Of a stretch of 60,506 bases of DNA, positions 7,372-15,909 are shown piece after piece. The translations under genes and the position numbers were made by a program. Position 1 is the first letter of the stretch. The number at the start of each line of letters is the position of its first letter. Below the pieces are notes generated by a model, which was not told the DNA's origin, made no database searches, and saw nothing but the letters and a program-made list of their open reading frames with translations. This DNA comes from CAZSCF01 sp964636505 (lineage in GTDB: Bacteria; Patescibacteriota; Minisyncoccia; Moranbacterales; UBA2206): positions 1 to 60,506 of the forward strand of contig CAZWRY010000005.1 in assembly GCA_964636505.1 (NCBI GenBank). The letters are read 5' to 3'.

Positions 7372-9003
7372 ATGTCACAAACTCTTTATCGTAAATACAG
7401 GCCAAAAAATTTTTCCGAGGTTATCGGGCAAAGACATATTGTCCAGACTTTGATTAACTCCATAAAAAATGAACGCCTTGCTCAAGCCTATCTTTTTGCC
7501 GGACCACGCGGAACTGGCAAAACATCCGTTGCCAGAATATTTGCTAAAACAATCAATTGCCAGAATTTGAAAAAAAATTCCGATACTTGCGAAAAATGTT
7601 TACCTTGCAAACTAGCCCACGAAGGTAAATCTTTTGATATCATTGAAATTGATGCCGCTTCCAATACCGGCGTGGATAATATTCGCGAACTCAGGGAAAC
7701 CGTGAAATTGCCAGCCACCGTGCTCAAATACAAAATCTATATCATTGATGAAGTGCATATGCTTTCCATCGGCGCTTTCAATGCGTTGCTCAAAACTTTG
7801 GAAGAGCCACCTGCGCATGTTGTCTTTATTTTAGCCACTACTGAGATCCACAAGGTACCGGAAACAATTATTTCTCGTTGCCAGCGTTTTGATTTCGCAA
7901 GGCTTCCGATTGAAAATATTATTGAAAAATTAAGCCTCATCGCTAAAAATGAAAAGGTAAAAATTGACGCTTCCGCTTTGGAAATGATTGCCATCGCATC
8001 TGAAGGAGGCATGCGCGATGCAGAAAGTCTCTTGGGACAAGTAATTTCTTTGGAAGACAGGGATATCACTCTTAAGGAAGTCCAAGAAATTTTGGGTATA
8101 ACCGACAAAAAATTTGCCCATGAAATAATGGAAAAAATAATCGCCAAAAACACCCGAGTAGCTATTGAAAAAATAAATGCCCTTTTGCTTGATGGTTATG
8201 ACCTGGAAGTTTTCAACAAATCACTAATAAATTATCTGAGGCAACTAATGCTCCTTAAGGTTAACCCGGTTCTGGTTTCCCAATTTTCCTATGAAATGAC
8301 CAAGGAACAAGCAGAAAAAATGCAAAAGCAATCTGAAAAAATAGATTTGCAAAAAATTATTTTTATCATCAATCTGTTTTTAGATGCTCAGAGCAAAATA
8401 TCTTCTTCCATTCTGCCGCAATTGCCACTAGAAATTGCCATCATTAAAGCCACCAACGAATTCCCCAGGCCTGTTCCGACGCCCTTAAATGAACCGACTG
8501 CAATAAATCAGGTGCCCAAAAAAATTGTTTATTCCGAGCCTAAGCAAACAGAAAATTTAAAAGTAACGGATAATTCCAACAAATACGAAGTTACAGTCAA
8601 CAAACAAGAAGAAATTGAGCAATCCGAATATTTGACGATTGATAAAGCCAATAACAAATGGAAACAACTCTTGGTTGATATTAAACCTTTTAACCACTCT
8701 CTTAAGGCTTTGTTGACTAATTGCCAAATATACGAAGTGAAAAAAAATACTGTGACTCTAGCGACACCCTATGATTTTTATCGCGACAAGTTAAATATTC
8801 CAATCAACAAAACTACTGTTGAGGATGTTTTTAGCAAAATTCTAGGAACAAAAATAGACATCAAGGTGGTTCTCTGCAAGGAAGTCGGCATTGAACCCAA
8901 AAATACCGAACTGGGAAAACCCGCCCCGGAAAAAGAAAAACAGCAAGACTCCCTTCTTTCTTCCGCTTTGAAAATTATAGGTGGCAAGGTTGTGGAAGAA
9001 TAG
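7372..9003 (+). CDS. dnaX: DNA polymerase III subunit gamma/tau
   Basis: A 543-aa AAA+ clamp-loader subunit that opens the beta clamp at the replication fork. Seen: N-terminal YRPKNFSEVIGQ, Walker A GPRGTGKTS near residue 45, a four-cysteine zinc module (C-x(10)-C-x2-C-x2-C), Walker B DEVHMLS and sensor-1 region TTEIHK, and SRC arginine finger. Domain III follows, then a Pro/Lys-rich linker and a tau-like C-terminal domain (about 420-510) that is shorter than in E. coli. It stands alone, with terminators on both sides. Confidence 0.96.
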   Translation: MSQTLYRKYRPKNFSEVIGQRHIVQTLINSIKNERLAQAYLFAGPRGTGKTSVARIFAKTINCQNLKKNSDTCEKCLPCKLAHEGKSFDIIEIDAASNTGVDNIRELRETVKLPATVLKYKIYIIDEVHMLSIGAFNALLKTLEEPPAHVVFILATTEIHKVPETIISRCQRFDFARLPIENIIEKLSLIAKNEKVKIDASALEMIAIASEGGMRDAESLLGQVISLEDRDITLKEVQEILGITDKKFAHEIMEKIIAKNTRVAIEKINALLLDGYDLEVFNKSLINYLRQLMLLKVNPVLVSQFSYEMTKEQAEKMQKQSEKIDLQKIIFIINLFLDAQSKISSSILPQLPLEIAIIKATNEFPRPVPTPLNEPTAINQVPKKIVYSEPKQTENLKVTDNSNKYEVTVNKQEEIEQSEYLTIDKANNKWKQLLVDIKPFNHSLKALLTNCQIYEVKKNTVTLATPYDFYRDKLNIPINKTTVEDVFSKILGTKIDIKVVLCKEVGIEPKNTELGKPAPEKEKQQDSLLSSALKIIGGKVVEE

Positions 9004-9018
9004 TTTTCGGGCAAGAAT

Positions 9019-9047
9019 AAAAAAAGAGTTCAAGGTCTCTTTTTTTC
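9019..9047. terminator. Bidirectional terminator between dnaX and the 9083 gene
   Basis: AAAAAAAGAG pairs with CTCTTTTTTT across an 8-base loop. The A and T runs on both sides make it work in either direction, as fits two convergent genes. Confidence 0.8.
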
Positions 9048-9082
9048 TTTGGAAATAAATTTATTTTATGAAAAGACTTTTT

Positions 9083-10042
9083 TTATTTCAGATACTTTCC
9101 GTATTTTTCAGGCGGATAATAACAGTGGGGATTAGGATATTCATCGGGGTCAAGACAACATTCCATGTCTAAGTGTTTGCCTTTCCCTTTATGACTATAC
9201 CCTGGATGGTCGTTTTTCTTAGCGCAAACCAACCTACCGCCGACATTTATAGCCGCCACTGGTATCGGAGCATTTATTTTGGTCTGAATCTTAGGCCTTT
9301 TAATGTCAGTTAAGTTTAGAGTGGAAATAACAACTATAAATTCTGGAAAATCCTTACTGATTTCCTCCGGATTAATTGCTTCCGTAGAATCTTTCCTGGT
9401 TGGAACTATGTTATAAATATATTCATTTCTGGTTAAACTATAGAAAAAAGCAGGATTATAGCAATTGTCGTTTGGCGGAATATGAATTTTTTCGGCTGGA
9501 TAATTTTGATTTTCTTCCAGATGACCTGAAATTTTATCGCAAGCTTCTTGCAATTTTAATTCCTCACTTTTTAAAGTTGGATACTCTTCAGTATTTAATA
9601 ATTCTTTAACTTTTTTTACATTGTACACCACCACATCAAAACCAAAATGGAAATCTTCTGCGTTGTTTTTTTCTCTTTGAAATTGATAACGATATTCCCA
9701 CTTAACTCCCCCGGCAGCACTTTTCGATGTTGGTTTTCCCCAATTTGGCGGATATTTTAATTCAAAGCCATACCAGTTATTTTGATAGGATATCCAGTCT
9801 GTTGTTTCTATAATCGGGTTCCCTGTCTCCAAAATTTTTTCTTTTATCACAATATTTTCTTGAGCAACAGGTTTAGATGTTTCCTTGTGCGGATTTAATA
9901 ATAACTCAATATTGTCCGCAATCATAAAAATGGAAAAACCGAGAGTAAGAGAAATAATAAGAATATCCCTAACCAGATTATCTTTGCTTAAAATAGATTC
10001 GCATATTGTTTTTTTTCGTTTTTCATTTTTCTCTTTTTCCAT
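9083..10042 (-). CDS. Membrane-anchored extracytoplasmic protein of unknown function
   Basis: A 319-aa protein with a basic N-terminus, one hydrophobic segment at about residues 25-45 and a large exported part. The exported part carries WYGFELKYPPNW, a motif frequent in PsbP-like or uncharacterised secreted domains, and several cysteines in a Pro/Tyr-rich C-terminus. ATG 10042 is chosen because longer in-frame readings run back through the tRNA-Gln gene. No function can be assigned. Fewer than 60 bases separate it from that tRNA, so they may share a transcript. Confidence 0.7.
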   Translation of the reverse strand: MEKEKNEKRKKTICESILSKDNLVRDILIISLTLGFSIFMIADNIELLLNPHKETSKPVAQENIVIKEKILETGNPIIETTDWISYQNNWYGFELKYPPNWGKPTSKSAAGGVKWEYRYQFQREKNNAEDFHFGFDVVVYNVKKVKELLNTEEYPTLKSEELKLQEACDKISGHLEENQNYPAEKIHIPPNDNCYNPAFFYSLTRNEYIYNIVPTRKDSTEAINPEEISKDFPEFIVVISTLNLTDIKRPKIQTKINAPIPVAAINVGGRLVCAKKNDHPGYSHKGKGKHLDMECCLDPDEYPNPHCYYPPEKYGKYLK

Positions 10043-10098
10043 TTTGTTAGTCGAATAACCGCATATAAATAAAATATTCCATGCTTTTCCGTGCAATG

Positions 10099-10170
10099 TT
10101 GGGGTGGTAGGATTCGAACCTACGCGTGACGGAGTCAAAGTCCGTTGCCTTACCGCTTGGCTACACCCCA
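10099..10170 (-). tRNA. tRNA-Gln (anticodon TTG)
   Basis: On the minus strand the acceptor TGGGGTG/CACCCCA, D-arm GCCAAGCGGTAAGGC, anticodon arm ACGGA-CTTTGAC-TCCGT and T-arm TAGG-TTCGAAT-CCTA are complete. TTG at 34-36 reads Gln CAA. The bases after the discriminator are CAT, so CCA is not encoded and must be added enzymatically. Confidence 0.96.
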
Positions 10171-10187
10171 ATATATACTAAATAAAC

Positions 10188-10212
10188 AAAAAGACTGAAA
10201 AGTCTTTTTACA
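10188..10212. terminator. Hairpin terminator upstream of tRNA-Gln
   Basis: AAAAGACT and AGTCTTTT are perfectly complementary around a GAAA tetraloop, with a T tract. It lies between the rplL terminator and tRNA-Gln. The rest of the 225-base gap (10171-10395) holds no recognisable gene. Confidence 0.7.
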
Positions 10213-10347
10213 TACTATAATATTCCCCCACAAAAATCAACAGTACACCTTTTTTTGTCGTATTAATGCTAGTTTATGTTGAATCAGACGACGAATAAGG
10301 ATAAATAAAAAAAGTAAAACCCCCTTGAACAGATTTGGCAGCATAAC

Positions 10348-10374
10348 AAAAACCCGCCAAATAAACGGGTTTTT
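10348..10374 (-). terminator. Terminator of the rplJ-rplL operon
   Basis: AAAAACCCG and CGGGTTTTT flank a 10-base loop, 22 bases after the rplL stop on the minus strand. It is symmetric enough to work on both strands. Confidence 0.85.
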
Positions 10375-10395
10375 GCCGTAAGCTGAAAGCTTGAA

Positions 10396-10806
10396 TTATT
10401 TTAAAGCAACAGTTGCTCCAGCTTCTTCCAATTTAGTTTTCATAGCTTCAGCATCAGCCTTAGCTACTTTTTCTTTGATAACTTTTGGAGCTGCATCAAC
10501 CAAATCCTTGGCATCTTTGAGTCCTAGTCCAGTCACTTCTCTCACAACTTTGATCACATTGATCTTGGAAGCCCCAGCATTGGTAACTTCAACATCAAAT
10601 TCGCTTTTTTCTTCAGCTGCAGCTTCGCCTGCACCGGCACCGGCTGGCATCGCTCCCATCATTACTGGCGCAGCCGCGCTCACGCCAAATTTTTCTTCAA
10701 GAACCTTAACAAGTTCCGACAAATCCAAAACGCTCATCTTTTCGATTTCGGCGACGATTTTTTCGAATTTTTCAGGAACTACAACGTCCTTTTTTTCTTC
10801 AGTCAT
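10396..10806 (-). CDS. rplL: 50S ribosomal protein L7/L12
   Basis: A 136-aa stalk protein. N-terminal dimerisation region (SVLDLSELVKVLEEKFGVSA), an Ala/Gly-rich hinge, and the factor-binding C-terminal domain (EFDVEV, KINVIKVVREVTGLGLKDAKDLVDAAP, EEAGATVALK) are all present. Recruits EF-Tu and EF-G. Follows rplJ after 71 bases, and a strong terminator closes the pair. Confidence 0.97.
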   Translation of the reverse strand: MTEEKKDVVVPEKFEKIVAEIEKMSVLDLSELVKVLEEKFGVSAAAPVMMGAMPAGAGAGEAAAEEKSEFDVEVTNAGASKINVIKVVREVTGLGLKDAKDLVDAAPKVIKEKVAKADAEAMKTKLEEAGATVALK

Positions 10807-10877
10807 TTGATTATTTTTAGTTTTAACTACTAGTTTTTATCCAGCAGCTAGAACTTACATTTAAATTATTTAAAAAA

Positions 10878-11390
10878 TTATTTTTCACTGATAGCTTTGA
10901 GCACTTGCACAAATCCCCTGATATTTCCAGCCAGTACATTAACAAAACCAGAAACCGGCGCATTGATTGTCCCCACCAACTTGGCCAGAAGTTCTGTTTT
11001 GGATGGAAGTTTGGCCAAAGCATCTACTTCATCTTTGGATATTTCTTTGCTTCCCAAAAGTCCTCCAACAATTTTGAGATTTTCATTAGTTTTGGAAGCC
11101 TTGGCAATTATTTTAGCCGCTGCAACTTCATTGCTTGAAGTTGCCACAGCTAATTGCCCATCAAACTTCTTAACATCAATTTCCATGCCAGCTTTTTTAA
11201 AAGCCAAATTTACCAAGGTCTTTTTAGCTACTTTCAAATCAGCGCCTTCCTTTTTGAGTTCTCTTCGGAGAGCCATCATGTCTTTAACCATCAAACCTTT
11301 ATAATCGGAAAAAACTACCGCTTTTGCATCTTTTATCTTGCCAGCTAAATCATCTATGATTGATTTTTTTTGTTCCTTTGTTTGTACCAT
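10878..11390 (-). CDS. rplJ: 50S ribosomal protein L10
   Basis: A 170-aa protein that anchors L7/L12 dimers to 23S rRNA to form the stalk. Seen: MVQTKEQKKSIIDDLAGKI, FSDYKGLMVKDMMALR and the C-terminal LVGTINAPVSGFVNVL helix. ATG 11390 is chosen because the longer reading frame begins inside the L10-type leader RNA. That leader (11391-11491) implies feedback control by L10 or the L10-L12 complex. Confidence 0.96.
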   Translation of the reverse strand: MVQTKEQKKSIIDDLAGKIKDAKAVVFSDYKGLMVKDMMALRRELKKEGADLKVAKKTLVNLAFKKAGMEIDVKKFDGQLAVATSSNEVAAAKIIAKASKTNENLKIVGGLLGSKEISKDEVDALAKLPSKTELLAKLVGTINAPVSGFVNVLAGNIRGFVQVLKAISEK

Positions 11391-11491
11391 AATATTTGAA
11401 ATAAAAATAAAACGCCTGCTTTTGGCAGACATTAAAAAAACTCACTTGAGTTCTTCCTCGGCAGGACTTAAATGCCTGCTGTCTGCAGAAT
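11391..11491 (-). promoter_or_regulatory. Ribosomal protein L10-type leader RNA with possible attenuator
   Basis: The minus-strand leader contains AGACAGCAGGC and, a few bases on, GTCCTGCCGAGGA, the hallmark of the L10 leader family. CAGACA (11480-11485 region) pairs with TGTCTG (11426-11431) to close the structure. The second of these strands also starts an alternative hairpin, GTCTGC-CAAAA-GCAGGC (11414-11430), followed by GTTTTATTTTTATTT. This looks like a terminator that competes with the closed leader. Confidence 0.85.
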
Positions 11492-11497
11492 GATAAA

Positions 11498-11525
11498 ATT
11501 ATATATTAAATTATTTTTTTGTCAA
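11498..11525 (-). promoter_or_regulatory. rplJ promoter
   Basis: TTGACA (11520-11525) and TATAAT (11498-11503) on the minus strand with a 16-base spacer. The expected start of transcription is about 11491, just before the L10-type leader. Confidence 0.85.
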
Positions 11526-11530
11526 CTTAA

Positions 11531-11944
11531 TTACTCAGTTTTTGGAGTCTCTTCTTTTTTCTCTTCGACTTTTTCTTCGGAAGGAGTTTCTTCTTTCTTT
11601 TCTTCAGCTGGAGTTTTCGCAGCTGCTGCTTTCTTAGCTTCAACTGGAGCAGCTTCTTCTTTCACTGCTTCAAATTTTTTGGCCGGAAGCTTTACCTTTC
11701 TTTTTTCGCCCTGAAGCAATCCGCTTTTAACCAAAAGATTATACACAGAATCCGAAGCTTGAGCGCCTTTTTCTACCCAATATTTTATTTTTTCTTCTTT
11801 CAAAGCAGTCTTTTTGCTGTGCGGATCATAGCTGCCCAAAACTTCCACATGACGTCCGCCCGGAGCAATAGTGTGTTCTTGTAAAACAATTCTGAAATAT
11901 GGCTTATTTTTTTTACCTACTCTATTTAATCTTATTGCTAGCAT
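11531..11944 (-). CDS. rpsP: 30S ribosomal protein S16
   Basis: A 137-aa protein. The first 85 residues are a complete S16 (MLAIRLNRVGKKNKPYFRIV, EVLGSYDPH, KYWVEKGAQASDSVYNLL). The remaining 50 or so are a low-complexity Ala/Lys/Glu/Pro tail that most S16 proteins lack. Usual neighbours rimM and trmD are absent. The gene has its own strong promoter just after smc. Confidence 0.96.
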   Translation of the reverse strand: MLAIRLNRVGKKNKPYFRIVLQEHTIAPGGRHVEVLGSYDPHSKKTALKEEKIKYWVEKGAQASDSVYNLLVKSGLLQGEKRKVKLPAKKFEAVKEEAAPVEAKKAAAAKTPAEEKKEETPSEEKVEEKKEETPKTE

Positions 11945-12009
11945 AGCTTTTTGTGTCCAGTAACTTATATCTGGTATTTAGTATAAATTCTTTAAATTAA
12001 ACAAAAATC

Positions 12010-12060
12010 AGGGCAAAACTTACCCTAATTAATATTACATTAAACCAACCAACCTGTCAA
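12010..12060 (-). promoter_or_regulatory. rpsP promoter and early leader hairpin
   Basis: TTGACA (12055-12060) and TAATAT (12032-12037) with a 17-base spacer. About 10 bases into the transcript, AGGGT pairs with GCCCT (12010-12026) and is followed by GATTTTTG. This resembles an early attenuator but has a short stem. Confidence 0.7.
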
Positions 12061-12069
12061 ATATTGTCA

Positions 12070-14376
12070 TTATTGCAGTATTCTTCCTCCTTGCCCCACC
12101 TGATCCAAGCGCACAGAAAGTAATTTGGAAATTCCATCTTCTCCCATGGTCACTCCATAGAGAACCGCTGCCTGACGCATTGTTTCGCGATTATGAGTGA
12201 TAACGACAAACTGAGTATGATTAGAAAGTTCTTGAATAATTCTGCCAAACCTTCTGGAATTGGCTTCATCCAAAGCAGCTTCAACTTCATCCAAAACTGC
12301 AAAAGGAGGCGGATTGAAAGAAATAATTGCAAAAAGAAGTGCCAAAGACGTGAGCGATCTCTCCCCGCCAGAAAGCATTGAAAGATGGCTGATTTTTTTC
12401 CCGGGAGGGCAAGCAAAAATATCAATCCCAGATTCTTCCCTGAGAGTTTTTTCCGAAGACTCACCTTTTATTTCATCCTCTTCATTATTTTCAGAAAGCT
12501 CGGACTCATCTTCCGCATCCCAATTTTTTGACTTTAGGCTTTTGGCTTTGGATTTAATAAGATGTGCATTTCCGCCGCCAAAAATAATCCTGAAATATTT
12601 AGTAAATTCCTGATCAATTTTTTCGTAAGCCCTGGAAAAAGATTCGCTGATTTTTTCATCCATTTCTTTGATAACTTCATGAAGAGATTTGATTGCCTCT
12701 TCTAAATCTTTTGATTCCTTGCTCAAAAATTCAAAACGGCTATTGGTTTCTTCGTATTCCTTGGAAACCATCGGATCAATTCCGCCAATTTGCTCCAGTT
12801 GCATTTTTAATCTGGAAATTTCTTTTTCCAGGATTTCCTTGTCCACATTTTCTCCGTCAAATTTCAATTCATCCGCTTCCATCTTGAGCTCATCCCTGAT
12901 TTCATTCGTCAAATCTTCTTCTCTGACTTCTACTCTGGCTAATTTTATTTTGGCTTCATTGAATTGATCTTTGAGGGTATTTAGATCTGATTGTTTGGAA
13001 TTCAACTTTTTTTCCAGCTCAAAAAAATTACGGCGCATTTCTTTTTCCTGTTCAATTTGATTTTCAATTTCTTTGCCAATTTTGTCTATTTCCGCGCGGA
13101 GTTCCTTTATTTTCACTGTTAAGCCGCTCTTTTTTTCGGAAAGTTCGTCAATAATTCTTTGGGATTCTTTTTGGGCTGCCGAATTATCGTTTTTTATTTC
13201 AACTGTGCCTTGCCCCGCTTCTTCGGAAAGCTTGATAATTTCTGCCTTCAGATCTTCGGCTGCTTTTTTTATTTCTGCAAGTTCTTCCAAGCTTTTCACC
13301 TCTCCCAATCTTTGCACTAAAACCTCTTGTCTTTGCTTTATTTTTTCCAGACCTGATCTTACATACACCAAATCAACCGGAATGCTTTGAATGACTTCGG
13401 CTTGAATTTTCTTTTCTTTTTCAATTTCAATTTTCGCTTCAGAAACTAGAAGTTCTCTTTCCAGCCCGTTTAATTGTTGCCGCAATTCTTCTCTCTTTTT
13501 GTTTAATTTTTCCTGTTCGTCTCCTATTTGAACCTTATTAGATTCGCTATTCAGTTCATCGGAAATTTTGTCTACATCCCGCTGCACATTCATCATCTTG
13601 ATGCCTAATTCATTTTTTTCAGTGGAAAAATTTTCTTTATCAACATGGAAAGTGTGCCAAAGATAAGAAAAAAGTTTAATTTGTTTTTCCTTGAGGCCAT
13701 CTGCAATTTCTTTTCCTTTAAGGGCTTTTTCTGATTGGCGGCGCAGCATTCGGAGATGCGGCTCTATTTCTTTCACCAAATCTCCAATGCTTTTTAAATT
13801 ATTTCTGGTTGATTCAAGTTTCTTAAAAGCGCGTTCTTTTTTGATTTGATATTGTTTTACTCCGGCCGCATCTTCCAAAACAGTTCTTCTTTCCAGCGGC
13901 GTTGCATTCAAAACCGCATCTGACATTCCTTGATTGAGCACGGAATAACTTTCCTTGCCAATACCGGCCTTAGCCAAAAGATCAATGATATCTTGCAACC
14001 TTACTTTTGATTTGTTGATTGAATATTCCGTTTCCCCGCTTCTGAAAATTTTTCGCGCCACAGAAACTTCATCAAATTCTAAAGGAATTCTTTTGTCGGA
14101 ATTATCAAAAACAAGCTTCGCTTCGGCGCTTCCCAGTCTGGCTTTTTTACCCGACCCGGCAAAGATGATATCTTCCGCTTTTTTGCCCCTCAGATTCTTC
14201 ATTGAATGTTCCCCCATCACCCAGCGAATCGCATCTGCGATATTGGATTTTCCGCTGCCATTGGGACCCACGATGGCCGTCACTGTCCTTTCTCCGCCGT
14301 CGGCAAAAGAAAAATCCAATGTAGTCTTATTGGCAAAAGATTTAAATCCGGATAATTCTAAACGTTTTAAATACAT
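12070..14376 (-). CDS. smc: Short SMC-family ATPase without a hinge domain
   Basis: A 768-aa chromosome-organising ATPase; ordinary bacterial SMC is about 1150-1200 aa. The N-terminal head has GPNGSGKSNIADAIRWVMGE near residues 38-57 and the C-terminal head has the signature LSGGERSLTSLALLF and Walker B FAVLDEVEAALDEAN. In between lies one continuous Glu/Lys-rich coiled coil (about 170-560) with no globular hinge and no zinc-hook CxxC; a short break GQGTVEIKNDNSA lies near its middle. An acidic insert of about 40 residues precedes the signature motif. It sits directly after rnc, the classical smc locus, which makes it the true SMC orthologue and not a RecN or SbcC relative. Confidence 0.9.
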   Translation of the reverse strand: MYLKRLELSGFKSFANKTTLDFSFADGGERTVTAIVGPNGSGKSNIADAIRWVMGEHSMKNLRGKKAEDIIFAGSGKKARLGSAEAKLVFDNSDKRIPLEFDEVSVARKIFRSGETEYSINKSKVRLQDIIDLLAKAGIGKESYSVLNQGMSDAVLNATPLERRTVLEDAAGVKQYQIKKERAFKKLESTRNNLKSIGDLVKEIEPHLRMLRRQSEKALKGKEIADGLKEKQIKLFSYLWHTFHVDKENFSTEKNELGIKMMNVQRDVDKISDELNSESNKVQIGDEQEKLNKKREELRQQLNGLERELLVSEAKIEIEKEKKIQAEVIQSIPVDLVYVRSGLEKIKQRQEVLVQRLGEVKSLEELAEIKKAAEDLKAEIIKLSEEAGQGTVEIKNDNSAAQKESQRIIDELSEKKSGLTVKIKELRAEIDKIGKEIENQIEQEKEMRRNFFELEKKLNSKQSDLNTLKDQFNEAKIKLARVEVREEDLTNEIRDELKMEADELKFDGENVDKEILEKEISRLKMQLEQIGGIDPMVSKEYEETNSRFEFLSKESKDLEEAIKSLHEVIKEMDEKISESFSRAYEKIDQEFTKYFRIIFGGGNAHLIKSKAKSLKSKNWDAEDESELSENNEEDEIKGESSEKTLREESGIDIFACPPGKKISHLSMLSGGERSLTSLALLFAIISFNPPPFAVLDEVEAALDEANSRRFGRIIQELSNHTQFVVITHNRETMRQAAVLYGVTMGEDGISKLLSVRLDQVGQGGRILQ

Positions 14377-14406
14377 GCTTCTTAATTTTTGTTTTAATCT
14401 TTAATT

Positions 14407-15099
14407 TTAATTCCAGTCTTTAGCCTCCAAAGCTTTGATGGCGGCATTTTTTTGTGCTTCTTGCTTGGAAGCACCCGCGCCTTCAGCTACAAATTCATTA
14501 TTCAAATAGACCCCGATTACAAATTTTTTATCGTGATCCGGTCCGCTTTCGCTAAGTACTCGGTATGAAGGAGTGATTCCAACTTTTTCTTGCGACACTT
14601 CCTGAAAACGACTTTTGGGATCCATGAAAAGTTTTTTGTCCAAAATTTCCGGCAGCTTGGAAACGACATTTTTCAAAATAAATTTTTTGCATTCCTGAAA
14701 GCCTTTTTCTTTTTGGTCAATATATATCGCTCCGACGATAGCTTCAAAAGCATTGGCCAAAAGATACTGGCGTGCCCTGCCTTTGTCCTTGGCTTCACCC
14801 TTGCTCATCAGCAAAAATTCTTCCACGCCTAATTCTTTGGAAATGCCGGCCAGCATTTCGCCATTAACCAGAGCCGCTCGCCAATTAGTAAGCTCGCCTT
14901 CCGGATTTTTATAATTTTCGTATAAATATTCCGTCACAACCAATTCCAAAACAGCATCTCCCAAAAATTCCAGACGTTCATTATGTTCCAGTTTTTTATC
15001 CCTGTGTTCATTCAAATAAGAACGGTGGGTCAGAGCCTGGCACAAAAGATCTAAATTATTAAATTTTATTCCAATTTTTTTAGCTAAAGAATCGATCAC
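14407..15099 (-). CDS. rnc: Ribonuclease III
   Basis: A 230-aa double-strand-specific endoribonuclease for rRNA and mRNA processing. Seen: ALTHRSYLNEH, the catalytic ERLEFLGDAVLEL, ANAFEAIVGAIYID with its second acidic cluster, and a C-terminal double-stranded RNA-binding domain (PKSRFQEVSQE to the end). GTG 15099 is preferred because it gives the normal RNase III N-terminus. A longer TTG-initiated reading would be encoded by the AT-rich repeat upstream. Operon with nusB (upstream) and smc (30 bases downstream). Confidence 0.95.
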   Translation of the reverse strand: MIDSLAKKIGIKFNNLDLLCQALTHRSYLNEHRDKKLEHNERLEFLGDAVLELVVTEYLYENYKNPEGELTNWRAALVNGEMLAGISKELGVEEFLLMSKGEAKDKGRARQYLLANAFEAIVGAIYIDQKEKGFQECKKFILKNVVSKLPEILDKKLFMDPKSRFQEVSQEKVGITPSYRVLSESGPDHDKKFVIGVYLNNEFVAEGAGASKQEAQKNAAIKALEAKDWN

Positions 15100-15243
15100 A
15101 AAATTAATAAATTCAAAACTCAAAAAATCAAATTCCAAATAAATTACAATTTTCAAAATTCAAAACATTTAAACAGTTGAAGGTTTGAATTTTGGATTTA
15201 TTTAGAATTTTAAATTTTGAATTTTAAGTTTTAAAAAAACTAT
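15100..15243. repeat. AT-rich intergenic block of AAAATTCAAA words
   Basis: The spacer between nusB and rnc is built of AAATTCAAA and its complement TTTGAATTT repeated at short intervals, giving overlapping fold-backs. No promoter or ribosome binding site is visible in it. Confidence 0.55.
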
Positions 15244-15747
15244 TTAATCTTTTTTTACTTTTAAATCTTTTTTCTTTTCAATATTTTTAGAATTTTTATC
15301 TTTTTTACTCTCATCATCTTTCATTGGCTCTCCCAATTCACGGTATATTGTTCCCAAAACTCCGTTTACAAATCTGCCTGAAGATTCTCCTCCAAAAGTT
15401 TTAGCTAGTTCAATAGCTTCATTGATAGCTACTTTGGGCGGAACTTCTTCGTAATTGCCAAAAAGCACTTCATATATGCCCAGGCGTAAAATATTTCTGT
15501 CCACAACAGTCACTTGAGACAGAGGCCACTCCGGAGCGCATTTTTCAATCAGTTTATCAATTTCGCCTTGATGCTCAATAGTTTTTTTAGCCAAATCAAA
15601 AACAAAAGATTTGTCTTCCATTCCCGGACCGAATTCTTGGATATTGCGACTAATTATCTCATCTAGATTTTCAACTCTTTGATCTTTGAAGTCCCACTCA
15701 AAAAGAGATTGCATTGCGATTGATCTCGAAAGATGCCTGTTTGCCAT
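15244..15747 (-). CDS. nusB: Transcription antitermination factor NusB
   Basis: A 167-aa all-helical RNA-binding factor that acts with NusE (S10) in rRNA antitermination. Seen: ANRHLSRSIAMQSLFEWDF, the VDRNILRLGIYEVLF block, VAINEAIELAKTFGGESSGRFVNGVLGTI. A lysine-rich tail of about 30 residues extends past the domain. ATG 15747 fits the family start; longer readings run into the palindromic element upstream. Confidence 0.95.
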   Translation of the reverse strand: MANRHLSRSIAMQSLFEWDFKDQRVENLDEIISRNIQEFGPGMEDKSFVFDLAKKTIEHQGEIDKLIEKCAPEWPLSQVTVVDRNILRLGIYEVLFGNYEEVPPKVAINEAIELAKTFGGESSGRFVNGVLGTIYRELGEPMKDDESKKDKNSKNIEKKKDLKVKKD

Positions 15748-15794
15748 TTTTCTCAAAAAAATTAATGTAATTAATTTTTTGCTAGAAAAATGAG

Positions 15795-15903
15795 TCCCTG
15801 CACAAATTTCTAGCAAAATTTTTTATTGTATCCCGCTAAGCCGGAGGCGTTGAGCGCAGAAAACCAAATTTTAGAGATAATTTAGCCTAAAATTTGTGCG
15901 GGA
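15795..15903 (-). repeat. CCCGCACCA-type palindromic element, copy upstream of nusB
   Basis: TCCCTGCACAAATTT (15795-15809) and AAATTTGTGCGGGA (15890-15903) form the outer arms. The inner part holds CTAAGCCGGAGGCGTT, a GCC-GGC mini-hairpin shared with the secY and rplC copies. It fills the rpmF-nusB spacer and ends about 47 bases before the nusB ATG. The bases after the arm (CTCATTTTTCTAGC on the minus strand) also resemble those after the rplC copy. Confidence 0.75.
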
Positions 15904-15909
15904 CCATAA

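Noticed and set aside
7372..9003. Programmed frameshift in dnaX making a short gamma form
   Set aside because: No convincing slippery heptamer followed by a stem was found by reading; cannot be excluded without calculation.
10043..10171. Upstream extension of the 9083 gene to an earlier start
   Set aside because: It would translate through the complete tRNA-Gln gene; ATG 10042 is the first start clear of it.
11391..11432. Longer rplJ frame beginning inside the leader
   Set aside because: The extra codons lie in the L10-type leader hairpin; the family start is ATG 11390.
12070..14376. SMC truncated by a frameshift or assembly error
   Set aside because: Both heads are intact in one continuous frame and the coil is uninterrupted, so the shortness looks genuine.
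15100..15156. TTG-initiated N-terminal extension of RNase III
   Set aside because: The added residues are encoded by the AT-rich word repeat and do not fit the family; GTG 15099 gives a normal start.
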